NCBI RefSeq assembly: GCF_003600155.1 | Contig: NZ_QWLD01000050.1 | Span: forward strand, 1-64,000 | DNA: 64,000 nucleotides | Source: Nesterenkonia muleiensis | GTDB taxonomy: Bacteria; Actinomycetota; Actinomycetes; Actinomycetales; Micrococcaceae | Direction: 5' to 3' | Shown: in pieces, positions 34,384 to 43,420 of the stretch | Layout: each line of letters begins with the position of its first letter | Numbering within the stretch: the stretch's first letter is position 1 | The notes under the pieces: generated by a model | What the model saw: only the letters and a program-made list of their open reading frames with translations | Told to the model about the DNA's origin: nothing | Databases searched by the model: none | Program-made: the position numbers and the translations under genes

Positions 34384-37011
34384 CTACTCCTGGTCTGCAA
34401 GGACCACATCGGAGATGCTGATCTCCTTGGCGGTCTCCCATTCGCTGACCAGTTCCAGGGCACGGGCCCTGGTGGCGGCGCCCAGATCAGACAGTGCTGA
34501 CTCAAGGTAGCCCAGCGCCTGTTTGGGGCCGGTGATGCGCGCTGAGAGGATCTCGGTGCGCTGTTTGACCTTGGCCTCGGCCTTGGCCCGGCGCAGTCCG
34601 GTCAGCGCCTCAGAGACCGCATCCAGCACCGCGGGTGAACCGGCCACCGCGTCAAGGGCTGCCGCCTGCGGCCAGGCTGCCGCATGTACCGACCCGTGCC
34701 TCCACCAGCGCCACACCTCATCGGTGGCGAAGGGCAGCACCGGGGCGAACAGCCGCAGCAGCACATCCAGCGCGGTCGCCAGGGTGGCGCGCACAGAGGC
34801 CTGGGCGGCCTCCCCCTGAGCACCATAGGCGCGGTCCTTGACCAGCTCCACATAGTCATCGGTGAACGACCAGAAGAAGCTCTCCATGATGTCCAAGGCG
34901 CGGGCGTAGTCGTAATTCTCGAACTGCCCGGTGGTCTGGTCGACCACGGTACGCAGCTTGGCCAGCAGGGCACGATCGAGAGGCTCGGTGATGACCTGCG
35001 CTGCGGCGTCGTCGGCCACGATGTGCTCTTCAGTGACACCCATGCCGAAGGCGAACTTGGAGGCGTTGAGCAGCTTGATCGCCAGCCGGCGGCCGATCTT
35101 CATCTGGCCGACCTCATAGGCGGTGTCTGCGCCCAGCTTGGCACTGGCCGCCCAGTAGCGCACCGCATCGGCGCCGAACTGCTCCAGCGGCTCGGTGGGG
35201 ACCACCACATTGCCTTTGGACTTGGACATCTTCTTTCGGTCCGGGTCCAGGATCCAGCCGGAGATGGCGGTGTTGGTCCACGGGACGGTGTCATGCAGTG
35301 AGTTGGCGCGCACCATGGTGGAGAACAGCCAGGTGCGGATGATGTCGTGGGCCTGCGGCCTCAGGTCGAAGGGGAAGACCTTGTTGAACAGTTCCGGGTC
35401 ACGCTCCCACTTCCCGGCGATCTGCGGGGTCAGTGACGAGGTGGCCCAGGTGTCCAGCACATCGGGCTCGCCCATGAAACCATCCGGCTGACCACGCTGG
35501 GACTCGTCGAAGCCGGGGGCCGGCTGGGAGGCAGGATCCACCGGAAGCTGGGACTCCTCGGGCAGGATCGGGTTGTCGTAGTCGGGTTCCCCGGCCGCGT
35601 TCAGCGGGTACCAGACCGGGATCGGCACGCCGAAGAAACGCTGCCGGGAGATCAGCCAGTCACCGTTGAGGCCCTCCACCCAGTTCTCGTAGCGGGAGCG
35701 CATGAACCCGGGGTGCCAGTCGATCTTGCGTCCACGCTCCAGCAGCTGGTCGCGGCGCTGCGCGTCCCGTCCGCCATTGCGGATGTACCACTGGCGTGAG
35801 GTCACCACCTCCAGTGGTTTGTCACCCTTCTCGTAGAAATGCACCGCATGGGTGATCTTCTCCGGCTCGGCCCGCAGCAGGCCACCGGAGGTCAGCAGCT
35901 CGACCACCGCCTCCTTGGCCGAGTGCACGGTCTTGCCGGCCAACTGCTCATAGTTGGTCCGGCCCTCTGCGGTGGTGATCCACTCCGGGGTCTCCCGCTG
36001 GAAACGGCCGTCACGGCCGATCAGCGCACGGGTGGGCAGCTGCAGCTCACGCCACCAGGTCACATCGGTCATATCACCGAAGGTGCAGATCATCGCGATG
36101 CCGGAGCCTTTCTCCGGGTCGGCCAGTGGATGGGCCTTGACCGGCACCTCCACACCGAACAGCGGGGAAGTCACCGTTTTCCCGAACAGCGGCTTGTAAC
36201 GCTCGTCCTCGGGGTGGGCCACCAGTGCGACACAGGCCGGCAGCAGCTCAGGGCGTGTGGTGGCGATCACGGCCTCGTTGCCAGACCCGTCGGTGAAGGG
36301 ATAGCGGTAGTAGGCGCCCGGGCGTTCCTTGGCCTCGAGCTCGGCCTGGGCCACCGCGGTGCGGAAAGTGACGTCCCACAGGGTGGGAGCCTCCGCGGTA
36401 TAGGCATTCTCGGAGCAGACCTCGCGCAGGAAGGCTCGCTGGGAGGCGGCTCGGGAATCGTCGTCGATAGTCCGGTAGGTCTGCCGCCAGTCCACCGACA
36501 GTCCCAGGGCGGTGAAGAGGTCCTCGAAGACCTTCTCGTCCTGAACCGTCAGCGTCTCACAGAGCTCGATGAAGTTCTGCCGGGAGATCACGTCCCAGTC
36601 CCGCTGGTTCTTGGCCGGGCTGGCCGGCGGGCTGTAGTCCGGTTCGTAGGGTTTGGTCGGGTCGCAGCGCACACCGTAGTAGTTCTGCACCCGGCGTTCG
36701 GTGGGCAGGCCGTTGTCGTCCCAACCCAGCGGGTAGAAGACCTTTTTGCCGCGCATCCGCTTGAAGCGGGCCATCACATCGGTCTGGGTGTAGGAGAACA
36801 TGTGGCCCACGTGCAGTGAGCCGGAGGCAGTGGGCGGCGGGGTGTCTATCGAGTACACCTGGTCACGGCTGGCGGTGGAGTCGAAGTGGTAGATCTGCTC
36901 AGCCTGCCACGCGGTGTTCAGCTTAGGCTCCAACCCTTCCAGGGCGGGCTTCTCGGGGACTTCAGGAATCTTGTATGCGGGCGTGTCGGTGCCCTTTATA
37001 TTTTCGGCCAT
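34384..37011 (-). CDS. valS: Valyl-tRNA synthetase
   Basis: An 875-residue class I synthetase that charges tRNA-Val and edits mischarged threonine. The HIGH motif is in PPPTASGSLHVGHMFS and the KMSKS motif in RKKMSKSKGN. The block ETLTVQDEKVFEDLFTALGLSVDW is typical of the actinobacterial ValS form. I start it at ATG 37011; an ATG three codons earlier is equally possible, since neither has a strong ribosome binding site. It is transcribed alone, divergent from the SDR gene, and no T-box core is visible upstream. Confidence 0.95.
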   Translation of the reverse strand: MAENIKGTDTPAYKIPEVPEKPALEGLEPKLNTAWQAEQIYHFDSTASRDQVYSIDTPPPTASGSLHVGHMFSYTQTDVMARFKRMRGKKVFYPLGWDDNGLPTERRVQNYYGVRCDPTKPYEPDYSPPASPAKNQRDWDVISRQNFIELCETLTVQDEKVFEDLFTALGLSVDWRQTYRTIDDDSRAASQRAFLREVCSENAYTAEAPTLWDVTFRTAVAQAELEAKERPGAYYRYPFTDGSGNEAVIATTRPELLPACVALVAHPEDERYKPLFGKTVTSPLFGVEVPVKAHPLADPEKGSGIAMICTFGDMTDVTWWRELQLPTRALIGRDGRFQRETPEWITTAEGRTNYEQLAGKTVHSAKEAVVELLTSGGLLRAEPEKITHAVHFYEKGDKPLEVVTSRQWYIRNGGRDAQRRDQLLERGRKIDWHPGFMRSRYENWVEGLNGDWLISRQRFFGVPIPVWYPLNAAGEPDYDNPILPEESQLPVDPASQPAPGFDESQRGQPDGFMGEPDVLDTWATSSLTPQIAGKWERDPELFNKVFPFDLRPQAHDIIRTWLFSTMVRANSLHDTVPWTNTAISGWILDPDRKKMSKSKGNVVVPTEPLEQFGADAVRYWAASAKLGADTAYEVGQMKIGRRLAIKLLNASKFAFGMGVTEEHIVADDAAAQVITEPLDRALLAKLRTVVDQTTGQFENYDYARALDIMESFFWSFTDDYVELVKDRAYGAQGEAAQASVRATLATALDVLLRLFAPVLPFATDEVWRWWRHGSVHAAAWPQAAALDAVAGSPAVLDAVSEALTGLRRAKAEAKVKQRTEILSARITGPKQALGYLESALSDLGAATRARALELVSEWETAKEISISDVVLADQE

Positions 37012-37106
37012 AGCGCCCATTCTGCCATGCCGCCGGCACCACCCAGGCGTCTCACATGCTAAGAAACACAACGCACGACGACGCCGTTTCTCAGTACGCT
37101 GGAGCC

Positions 37107-37868
37107 ATGATCACTGAAGCTGCCCCTCGCCGCGCACTTGTCACCGGTGCCTCCTCCGGGATCGGCGCCGCCACCGCCCTGCGTCTGACCTCGGAGGGGT
37201 GGCAGGTTTTCGCCCTGGCCCGCCGAGCCGAGAAGCTGGAGCACCTGGCCGAGCAGGAGGGCATCATCCCGCTGGTCTGCGATGTCACCGACCCCGAACA
37301 GGTCGCCGGTGTGGTCGAGACGATCACAGCAGCCGGTGGAATCGACACGCTGATCAACAACGCTGGCGGGGCACTGGGAGTGGACCCGGTGGGCACGGGC
37401 AAGGTTGAGGACTGGCGCTGGATGTTCGAGGTCAACGTGCTGGGCACCCTGAACGTGACCCAGGCGTTTTTGCCCATGCTGCGAGAACACGGCGAAGGGA
37501 CAGTCCTCAACGTCACCTCCACCGCCGGCTACACGCCCTACGAAGGAGGCGGCGGCTACAACGCTGCCAAGTACGGCCAGCATGCCCTCACCGGCGTCCT
37601 CCGGCTTGAGGAGGCCGAGCACAACATTCGTGTCATCGATGTGCTGCCAGGGATGGTGCACACCGAGGAGTTCACCGCCAAGCGGTTGCGCGGGGACACC
37701 GCTGCGGCGCAGAAGGTCTACGCCGGGGTGGAGAAGCCGCTGGTCGCCGAGGACATCGCTGAGGTCATCACCAACGCGGTGACCCTCCCTCACCACGTGA
37801 ACCTGGACCAGATTGTGGTTCGTCCGGTGGCCCAGGCCGCCCAGCACAAGGTCATTCGGAAAAACTGA
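37107..37868 (+). CDS. Short-chain dehydrogenase/reductase
   Basis: A 253-residue classical SDR. The nucleotide loop TGASSGIGAA (about 13-22), the NNAG motif (about 88), the catalytic Ser in NVTSTAGYTPY and the YNAAKYG active site (about 152-158) are all present. Arginines after the second strand (ARRAEK) suggest NADPH preference. Relatives of this type include 3-hydroxy acid dehydrogenases such as YdfG. The ATG at 37107 is a few bases after GGAG. A longer frame upstream would overlap the divergent valS promoter region. Confidence 0.88.
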   Translation: MITEAAPRRALVTGASSGIGAATALRLTSEGWQVFALARRAEKLEHLAEQEGIIPLVCDVTDPEQVAGVVETITAAGGIDTLINNAGGALGVDPVGTGKVEDWRWMFEVNVLGTLNVTQAFLPMLREHGEGTVLNVTSTAGYTPYEGGGGYNAAKYGQHALTGVLRLEEAEHNIRVIDVLPGMVHTEEFTAKRLRGDTAAAQKVYAGVEKPLVAEDIAEVITNAVTLPHHVNLDQIVVRPVAQAAQHKVIRKN

Positions 37869-37969
37869 GGCGCGGCGGACACTGCTGGTGCTCGGCGATG
37901 GAATGACTCGGAGCTTCTCAGGGTTGGCATGGGCGGAACCTGATTGCCTCTGATGAAAGGACCGAGCTG

Positions 37970-38569
37970 ATGGCTGAGCGCGTTGATTTCTGGTTCGACC
38001 CGATTTGCCCCTTCGCCTATGCGACCTCCCGGTGGATACTCGAGGTCGAAAAGGTCCGTGACATCGAGGTCCGTTGGAACGTGATGAGCCTGGGTGTGCT
38101 CAACGAGGGCAAGAACCCCGCACCTACTGAGGACGACGACGTCCTGGCACGTTGGATCCCTGCCCGGACCTCCACCGCTGTGGCGGCCACAGCCCCGGAC
38201 AGGCTCGGTGACTTCTACACCGCCATCGGCCACGACATCCACGTCACTGGTCACCGCGACTTCGAGGGGGCCGCACGCCGCGCGCTGACCGAGATCGGCC
38301 TTGATGAATCACTGGTCGAGGGGGCCAAGACCGATTCCTACGACGAGGCCATGCGCAAGACCCATGAGGAGGGCATCTCCCAGGTCGGACAGGATGTGGG
38401 CACCCCCATCGTGGCCTTCGAGGGCACCGCCTTCTTCGGTCCGGTGATCACCCGGGTTCCCACTGGTGAGGAAGCGGGAAAGATCTTCGACGCCGCAGTG
38501 ACGCTGGCCGGATACCCCTACTTCTTCGAACTCAAGCGCTCACGCACCGAAAGGCCCCAGCTCGGCTGA
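37970..38569 (+). CDS. DsbA-family protein of the mycothiol-dependent Rv2466c group
   Basis: A 199-residue thioredoxin-fold protein with a helical insertion. The start VDFWFDPICPFAY and the run SRWILEVEKVRDIEVRWNVMSL are very close to Mycobacterium Rv2466c, a mycothiol-linked oxidoreductase that activates a nitro-prodrug and helps in oxidative stress. The active site here reads CPFA, so the second Cys of the usual CPWC motif is missing (Cys13 kept, Ala16 in place of Cys). It would have to work as a monothiol enzyme. The start has AAAGGA at good spacing. It is convergent with the mycothione reductase gene, which supports a shared mycothiol redox role. Confidence 0.88.
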   Translation: MAERVDFWFDPICPFAYATSRWILEVEKVRDIEVRWNVMSLGVLNEGKNPAPTEDDDVLARWIPARTSTAVAATAPDRLGDFYTAIGHDIHVTGHRDFEGAARRALTEIGLDESLVEGAKTDSYDEAMRKTHEEGISQVGQDVGTPIVAFEGTAFFGPVITRVPTGEEAGKIFDAAVTLAGYPYFFELKRSRTERPQLG

Positions 38570-38580
38570 CGGAGGTGCTC

Positions 38581-40014
38581 CTACAGCGGAGCATCGGGTG
38601 GCACCGTGACATCCAGGCCGAGCAGGGCGTTCTCAGTGACCTCCATCAGTGCCGGGTGGATCCAGTACTGTCCGCGGGCCACGCTGTAGGCGTCCTGCCC
38701 GAAGCTCATGGCGTGCACGATCGGCTGGATCAGGTTGGAGGACTGGTACCCCATCGCGTGGGCCCCCAGGAGCCGCCCGTCGCGGCGGTCGGCGATGACC
38801 TTCATGATGCCGTAGTCGTCCTCCATGGCCCAGCCGTAAGCAGTGTCCCCGTACCGTTGGGTCTTGGTGGTGATGTTCTCCGCTCCGACGGCGGCGACAG
38901 CCTGAGCCTCGGTGAGCCCCACCTGGGCGATTTCAGGGTGGGAGAAGATGGCCGAGGGGATAGCTTGGCGCCGGACCTTCCGCAGATTCTCGGGGTTCTC
39001 CAGGTTGTGGGCGACCACCCGCGCCTCGTGGTTGGCCACATGTTTGAGCATGGGTTCGGAGCTGATATCGCCCAGGGCGTAGACCCCCTCGAGGGCCTCT
39101 CCCCCGCTGAGCACCTGCTGGTGGTCGTCCACCGCGATCCGGCCGTCGGCCAGCACGTCGATCCCCGCTTCTTGGGCACCGACCAGGTCGCTATTGGGGG
39201 TGCGCCCGATGGCGATGAGGATGACGTCGACGGCGTACTGCTCGGTCCGTCCGTCAGAAGTCACCAGGCGGGCAGTCACCGTCCCGTCCTCATTCTCGAC
39301 GACACCGGCAAGGGTTCGCTGGTAGAGCACCGACCAGTTCTTCTCCGCCTCGGCGGAGTAGGCTTCGGCGATGTCGCTGTCCAGCTGGTTCATCAGGCCC
39401 AAGCTGCGGTTGGCCTGGATCACCTCAGCGCCGAGGCCGGAGAAGATCCCGGCGAACTCACAGGCGATGTACCCGCCGCCGATGATCAGGACCCTCCGGG
39501 GGCGTTCCTCGAGCCGCATGATGGTCTCGGAGGTGTGCACCTGCGGCAGATCAACCCCGGGGACATCCGGGAGCACTGGGCGGGAGCCTGCGGCGATGAC
39601 CAGCTGGTCGGCCTGCACCTCGGTGCCCGACTCACTCCGGAAAGATGTGGGAGAGGTGAGGACGACCCTCTCAGGGATGAGGTCCACGTTGCCGAGCTGT
39701 TCGCGGTACTGACGGCCTGCGGAGGATATGGCATCGATGCGCCCGAAGATGCGGTCCCTGATCGCCGGCCAGTCGGCGCCGAGGGTATTCATCTCTACAC
39801 CGAGCCGAGCGGCTTCCTCTGGGGTCCGGGCCAGGGCCGAGGGCCGGACGAACATCTTGGTGGGTATGCAGCCGACGTTGAGACAGGTTCCTCCGAAAGC
39901 GCCGGTGGCCTCAATCCCCTGGTCGGCCAGGGCTACCTTTTTGCCGTCCCAGAACGGGGTGATCAGGGAGTTGCCGGAGCCGGAGCCGATGATGGCCAGA
40001 TCGTGGGTCGTCAT
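38581..40014 (-). CDS. mtr: Mycothione reductase
   Basis: A 477-residue FAD flavoprotein that reduces mycothiol disulfide with NADPH. It has the FAD loop GSGSGNS (about 10-16), the redox disulfide motif GGTCLNVGCIPTKMF (Cys44, Cys49), the NADPH loop IIGGGYIACEFAG (about 183), the second FAD site YALGD, and the C-terminal His-Glu block HPALMEVTENALL. The GSGSGNS start and the CLNVGCIPTKMF block are the features that distinguish it from other disulfide reductases. The ParA-like gene ends 3 bases upstream, so it may be cotranscribed with it. Confidence 0.92.
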   Translation of the reverse strand: MTTHDLAIIGSGSGNSLITPFWDGKKVALADQGIEATGAFGGTCLNVGCIPTKMFVRPSALARTPEEAARLGVEMNTLGADWPAIRDRIFGRIDAISSAGRQYREQLGNVDLIPERVVLTSPTSFRSESGTEVQADQLVIAAGSRPVLPDVPGVDLPQVHTSETIMRLEERPRRVLIIGGGYIACEFAGIFSGLGAEVIQANRSLGLMNQLDSDIAEAYSAEAEKNWSVLYQRTLAGVVENEDGTVTARLVTSDGRTEQYAVDVILIAIGRTPNSDLVGAQEAGIDVLADGRIAVDDHQQVLSGGEALEGVYALGDISSEPMLKHVANHEARVVAHNLENPENLRKVRRQAIPSAIFSHPEIAQVGLTEAQAVAAVGAENITTKTQRYGDTAYGWAMEDDYGIMKVIADRRDGRLLGAHAMGYQSSNLIQPIVHAMSFGQDAYSVARGQYWIHPALMEVTENALLGLDVTVPPDAPL

Positions 40015-40017
40015 GGA

Positions 40018-40824
40018 TCAGGGGTTGAGCTTCTTGGCCGGCACCAGCTGCTTGATGAGCTCGTCGAAGCTCTTGGCCATATCGCGGACCTGGTCACCGG
40101 GCCACTGGTGCACCGGATAGGCTGCGCCCTGAATCTGCTGCCAGTGGGGGTTCTCCTCCAGCACCGGAAGCATCAGCTTCTCGGCGTAGAGCCGCTCCAT
40201 CTCCAGCAGCCGGTACTCGTGTTCGGCCGAGTCGGCCCGAGCACGGTTGACCACCACCCCGGCCTGGGTCAGTTGGGGGGCGAACTCGTTGGAGAACATG
40301 CGGATGGCACGCATGGTGCGTTCGGTGCCGGCCACGGAGAACAGACTCGGCTCAGCCACCAGAAGCACCTGGTGGGAGGCTGCCCAGGCAATGCGGGTCA
40401 GCCCGGACAGTGAGGGCGGGCAGTCCACCAGCACCAACTCGTAGCCGGTGAGCCCCTCCAGCAGAGTCTTGAGCCGCCTCATATCGCGGAGGCGGATATC
40501 AGGGCGGTCGAAGGTGGCCGAGAGCGCCGAACCTACTATCACATCGAGCGTGGCATCCTTCTGCTTCTCATCATCCAGCAGGTCGACCCAGCCGGAGCGG
40601 ACCACATGGTCGGTGATGGTGGCCCTGCGCGACTCTTTCAGCAGTTGCCCGGCCTCCCGCCCTGCTCCCCGGGACACGTTGAGCCCGGTGGTGGCATCAG
40701 CATGCGGGTCAAGGTCTATGACTAAGGTCTTGACCCCGCTGTTGAGAGCCGCTGAGGCCAGGCCCATGGTGACCGAGGTCTTGCCGACCCCGCCTTTCAG
40801 ACTGGAGACGCTGAGAATCTGCAC
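40018..40824 (-). CDS. ParA/MinD-like ATPase, orphan
   Basis: A 268-residue deviant-Walker ATPase. KGGVGKTS (about 10-17) has the signature lysine, and DLDPHADATTGL and VLVDCPPSLS are the switch motifs. Family members place chromosomes, plasmids, division sites or surface complexes. No parB, parS or plasmid-replication gene is next to it, so it is probably not the chromosome-segregation pair. It lies just upstream of mtr with 3 bases between them. A small monooxygenase gene precedes it, with a hairpin region between. Its cargo is unknown. Confidence 0.85.
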   Translation of the reverse strand: MQILSVSSLKGGVGKTSVTMGLASAALNSGVKTLVIDLDPHADATTGLNVSRGAGREAGQLLKESRRATITDHVVRSGWVDLLDDEKQKDATLDVIVGSALSATFDRPDIRLRDMRRLKTLLEGLTGYELVLVDCPPSLSGLTRIAWAASHQVLLVAEPSLFSVAGTERTMRAIRMFSNEFAPQLTQAGVVVNRARADSAEHEYRLLEMERLYAEKLMLPVLEENPHWQQIQGAAYPVHQWPGDQVRDMAKSFDELIKQLVPAKKLNP

Positions 40825-40837
40825 CTGTCCATCCTAT

Positions 40838-40889
40838 GCCGAACAGCGGTCTTGCCGGATGACCTGAGAGGGCAGGTCGGAAGTTCGGC
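40838..40889. terminator. Nested hairpin between the monooxygenase and ParA-like genes
   Basis: GCCGAAC (40838-40844) can pair with GTTCGGC (40883-40889) around an inner GACCTG/CAGGTC hairpin (40861-40878). There is no T-run, so it may be a factor-dependent terminator or only local structure. Confidence 0.35.
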
Positions 40890-40895
40890 AGCCGA

Positions 40896-41225
40896 TCAGC
40901 TGACTTTCATCTCTCCCATCTCTTCCCATCCGTCGGCGTCGATGGTGCGGGAGATGATCCGCGGGGTGGACGAAAGAGCCTGGTACATCCGGCCCTGGGG
41001 CGAGATGGCCTTCTGAAAGTGGTCAGAGGTGACATGCGCCTCGGCGGCGTCGTCCTCAAACCCCTCCACCAGCACATATTCGTGCGGGTTCTCCACGCCA
41101 CGGGACCATTCGAAGAACTTATTGCCCGGTTCGGCCCGTGTGGCCTCGGTGAAGTCACTCACGATCTCCGGCCACTGGTCGGAGAGTTCAGGCTTCACCG
41201 GAAACTTCACGACGATCAGAATCAT
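40896..41225 (-). CDS. Antibiotic biosynthesis monooxygenase (ABM)-domain protein
   Basis: A 109-residue single-domain protein of the ferredoxin-like ABM fold. It starts ILIVVKFPVKPELSDQW, with EPGNKFFEWSRGVENPHEYVLVEGFED in the middle and a DHFQ helix near 73. Relatives include quinol monooxygenases such as YgiN and small haem or autoinducer-processing proteins; the substrate cannot be assigned. ATG 41225 is preferred (AAAGG about 8 bases upstream) over an in-frame GTG three codons earlier. Confidence 0.85.
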   Translation of the reverse strand: MILIVVKFPVKPELSDQWPEIVSDFTEATRAEPGNKFFEWSRGVENPHEYVLVEGFEDDAAEAHVTSDHFQKAISPQGRMYQALSSTPRIISRTIDADGWEEMGEMKVS

Positions 41226-41266
41226 AGAATGCACCTTTGGTAGGAGTGTCTGATGAACTCAGGCGT

Positions 41267-41884
41267 TCAGGAGGCCTGCTGCCGCCTGGCCCGCAGCTGG
41301 GCCAGTTCGTCGGTGCTCCCGAAGGCGGAGAGCTCGGCCTGCTCAGCGCGTCCCGGCGACTGCTCCTCGCTGCGCTCCCGGGGCAGTTCGGCCAGGCTTC
41401 CCTCCACCTCGCGCCAGACCCGGCCCACCGCGATGCCGAAGACGCCCTGACCGCCCTGAACCAGGTCGATGACTTCATCGGTGGAGGTGCACTCGTAGAC
41501 GCTGGCGCCGTCGGACATCAGGGTGATCTCTGCGAGGTCCTCGACTCCGCGTTCGCGCAGGTGCTCGATGGCTGCGCGGATCTGCTGCAGGGAGACTCCG
41601 GTGTCCAGCAGGCGCTTGACCACTTTGAGCACCAAAACGTCCCGGAAGGAGTAGAGGCGGGCGGAGCCGGAGCCTGAGGCGTTGCGCAGGGACGGCTTAA
41701 CGAGTTGTGTGCGCGCCCAGTAGTCCAGTTGGCGGTAGGTGATTCCGGCGGCGGAGCAGGCTACCGGTCCCCGGTACCCCATCTCCTCGTCGAGATCGGC
41801 CAAGCCGTCGTCGAACAGGGGGTCCTGAGCTACGTGGCGGGAGTGCTGGCTGTGGCGCGGCACTTCTGCGCGTTGGTCCTTCAC
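41267..41884 (-). CDS. MerR family regulator of the Rv1830 type
   Basis: A 205-residue protein. After about 30 variable residues, GYRGPVACSAAGITYRQLDYWARTQLVKPS is the MerR helix-turn-helix, then ARLYSFRDVLVLKVVKRLLDTGVSLQQI. The C-terminal 100 residues, with ASVYECTSTDEVIDLVQGGQGVFGI, match the sensing part of the mycobacterial Rv1830 group. It is the fifth member of the conserved gcvH-garA-ftsR-DUF151-merR order, which supports the assignment. No metal-binding cysteine pair of classical metal sensors is visible. Confidence 0.88.
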   Translation of the reverse strand: MKDQRAEVPRHSQHSRHVAQDPLFDDGLADLDEEMGYRGPVACSAAGITYRQLDYWARTQLVKPSLRNASGSGSARLYSFRDVLVLKVVKRLLDTGVSLQQIRAAIEHLRERGVEDLAEITLMSDGASVYECTSTDEVIDLVQGGQGVFGIAVGRVWREVEGSLAELPRERSEEQSPGRAEQAELSAFGSTDELAQLRARRQQAS

Positions 41885-41990
41885 TCAGGCACCTCTCGTC
41901 TTTGGTGTGTTCGGGGAAGCGAGTTCTCTCTGCCAGTGTATCGGCGCAGTGCGGCCAAGTGGCGGCAACAGTGGAGAGGCTCGGCGTGTC

Positions 41991-42542
41991 TCATGAACGG
42001 TCGAAGTCCTCCGGGCCAGCTTCGGAGAGGAACTTCTGGAACTCACGAATCTCGTCCTCGGAGATGGGGCCCTTGCCCGCCAGCTGCTGGGCCTCCGGGC
42101 TGGCGCCTTGGCTTGAGTCGGCGGTGGTGTACCGGGGCCGCACCGAGACCGCTTTGAGAGTCTCCCGGTCCATGGTGACCCGGCAGTGAGCGCGAACCGC
42201 CACCGCAATAGCGTCAGACGCGCGGGCGTCGACGGTCTTGCCGCTGTTGAGCTGGATGGAACCGGCGTAGGTGCTGGTGTCGAGCAGCCTGATCTCCACC
42301 GCATCGATGCCCTGCCCGAAGCTCTCCAGCACGCTGGTCAGCAGGTCGTGGGTCATCGGACGCGGCGGCACATCCCCTTGAAGGGCCCGGGCCACCGCGG
42401 CCGCCTCAGCGGGTCCCACGATCACCGCCACGTGCAGGTCCTCGGTGCTGGGCTCTGCGCCCCGCAGTATCAGCACAGGCTGGTTGCTGGGCAGCTCGAC
42501 GCGTACGCCGACCACCTCCAGCTGCACCTGTGACTGGTCCAT
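41991..42542 (-). CDS. DUF151 bifunctional-nuclease family protein
   Basis: A 183-residue protein. LEVVGVRVELPSNQPVLILRG opens the domain, RPMTHDLLTSVLESFG lies near 82-97, and KTVDARASDAIAVAVRAHCRV is the conserved core. Plant and algal members show nuclease activity, but the bacterial role is not settled. It is the Rv1829 position of the conserved block between ftsR and the downstream MerR gene. The tail after about 135 is not conserved. Confidence 0.88.
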   Translation of the reverse strand: MDQSQVQLEVVGVRVELPSNQPVLILRGAEPSTEDLHVAVIVGPAEAAAVARALQGDVPPRPMTHDLLTSVLESFGQGIDAVEIRLLDTSTYAGSIQLNSGKTVDARASDAIAVAVRAHCRVTMDRETLKAVSVRPRYTTADSSQGASPEAQQLAGKGPISEDEIREFQKFLSEAGPEDFDRS

Positions 42543-42567
42543 GGGTCCAGTCTAGGCGCTGCGCGGC

Positions 42568-43323
42568 TCAGCGGCGATCGATTCTCTCAACCGCTGAGTC
42601 CATGATGGAGGCTCGGAGGTCTTTCAGGCACTGCAGCATCTCCTTGGAGGACTCGGCGACTCGGGCCCGTGCCGCGGCGTCCTTGCGGGCAGCCTGCGGG
42701 GCCATGGCCCGGGCAATCAGGTCGAGCTCAGCGTCGGCGGAGCGGCGCAGGGTGGCCAGATGCTTGGGCTCGAGCCCGTAGCGGGCAAGCACTCGCACGG
42801 CCTTGACCGCCTTGAGGTCGTGGTGACTGTAGTTGCCCTGAGCATCGGCGGAGATGATGCGGAACTTCTCCAGCGTGTCGAGCATCCCCCGGGTCGCACC
42901 AGAAAGGGCACGCAGCTCCTTTCTGCTCATCGGCCGGGTGCGCCCGGTCAGCTGTGCGGCAAGCTCCCCGGTGACCTCGCGCGGTCCCACCGGCGCGGAC
43001 TCCGGCAGCGCTTCGGGCTTCTCCCCGGAGTCGATGGCGTCCATCGTCTGTTTGATGACATCAAGGGGCATATACCGGTCCCGCTGCAGAGCAAGGATGA
43101 ACCTGAGCCGTTCGACATCTGCGGCAGAGTACTTGCGGTAGCCCGAGGAGGTGCGGGCAGGCTCCACCAGATCCCGTTCCTCCAGGAATCTCAGCTTTGA
43201 GGCCGAAAGGTCGGGAAACTCGAACTGCAGTTCGCGCAGGACCTCGGAGATGGTGAAGACATGCGAGTCGGCTAGACCGGCATTCTCAGCCGGCTTGGGC
43301 TGGCGAGCTGGTGTTGCACTCAC
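42568..43323 (-). CDS. ftsR: FtsR-like MerR-family regulator
   Basis: A 251-residue regulator of the Rv1828/FtsR group, which in corynebacteria activates ftsZ. The N-terminal helix-turn-helix lies in FTISEVLRELQFEFPDLSAS and KLRFLEERDLVEPAR, with YRKYSAADVERLRFILALQ as the wing and linker. A second helical domain begins near PMSRKELRALSG. I use GTG 43323 because AGAGGA lies 7 bases before it; an in-frame TTG at 43341 has no ribosome binding site. Its place next to garA is conserved across the phylum. Confidence 0.88.
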   Translation of the reverse strand: MSATPARQPKPAENAGLADSHVFTISEVLRELQFEFPDLSASKLRFLEERDLVEPARTSSGYRKYSAADVERLRFILALQRDRYMPLDVIKQTMDAIDSGEKPEALPESAPVGPREVTGELAAQLTGRTRPMSRKELRALSGATRGMLDTLEKFRIISADAQGNYSHHDLKAVKAVRVLARYGLEPKHLATLRRSADAELDLIARAMAPQAARKDAAARARVAESSKEMLQCLKDLRASIMDSAVERIDRR

Positions 43324-43420
43324 AGGCGCATCCTCTTTCAAGTTTCAGGGGAAGGAAAGAAGTTCAGCCTCAGAATAACCTGTCCATACCGGAATGCAGG
43401 GTATTTGGCGTACCGGGAGG

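Noticed and set aside
38575-40413. 612-codon open frame on the plus strand
   Set aside because: It is antisense to mtr and the ParA-like gene, whose motifs are clear. The translated product is His/Gly/Val-rich with no domain, as expected of the opposite strand of high-GC genes.
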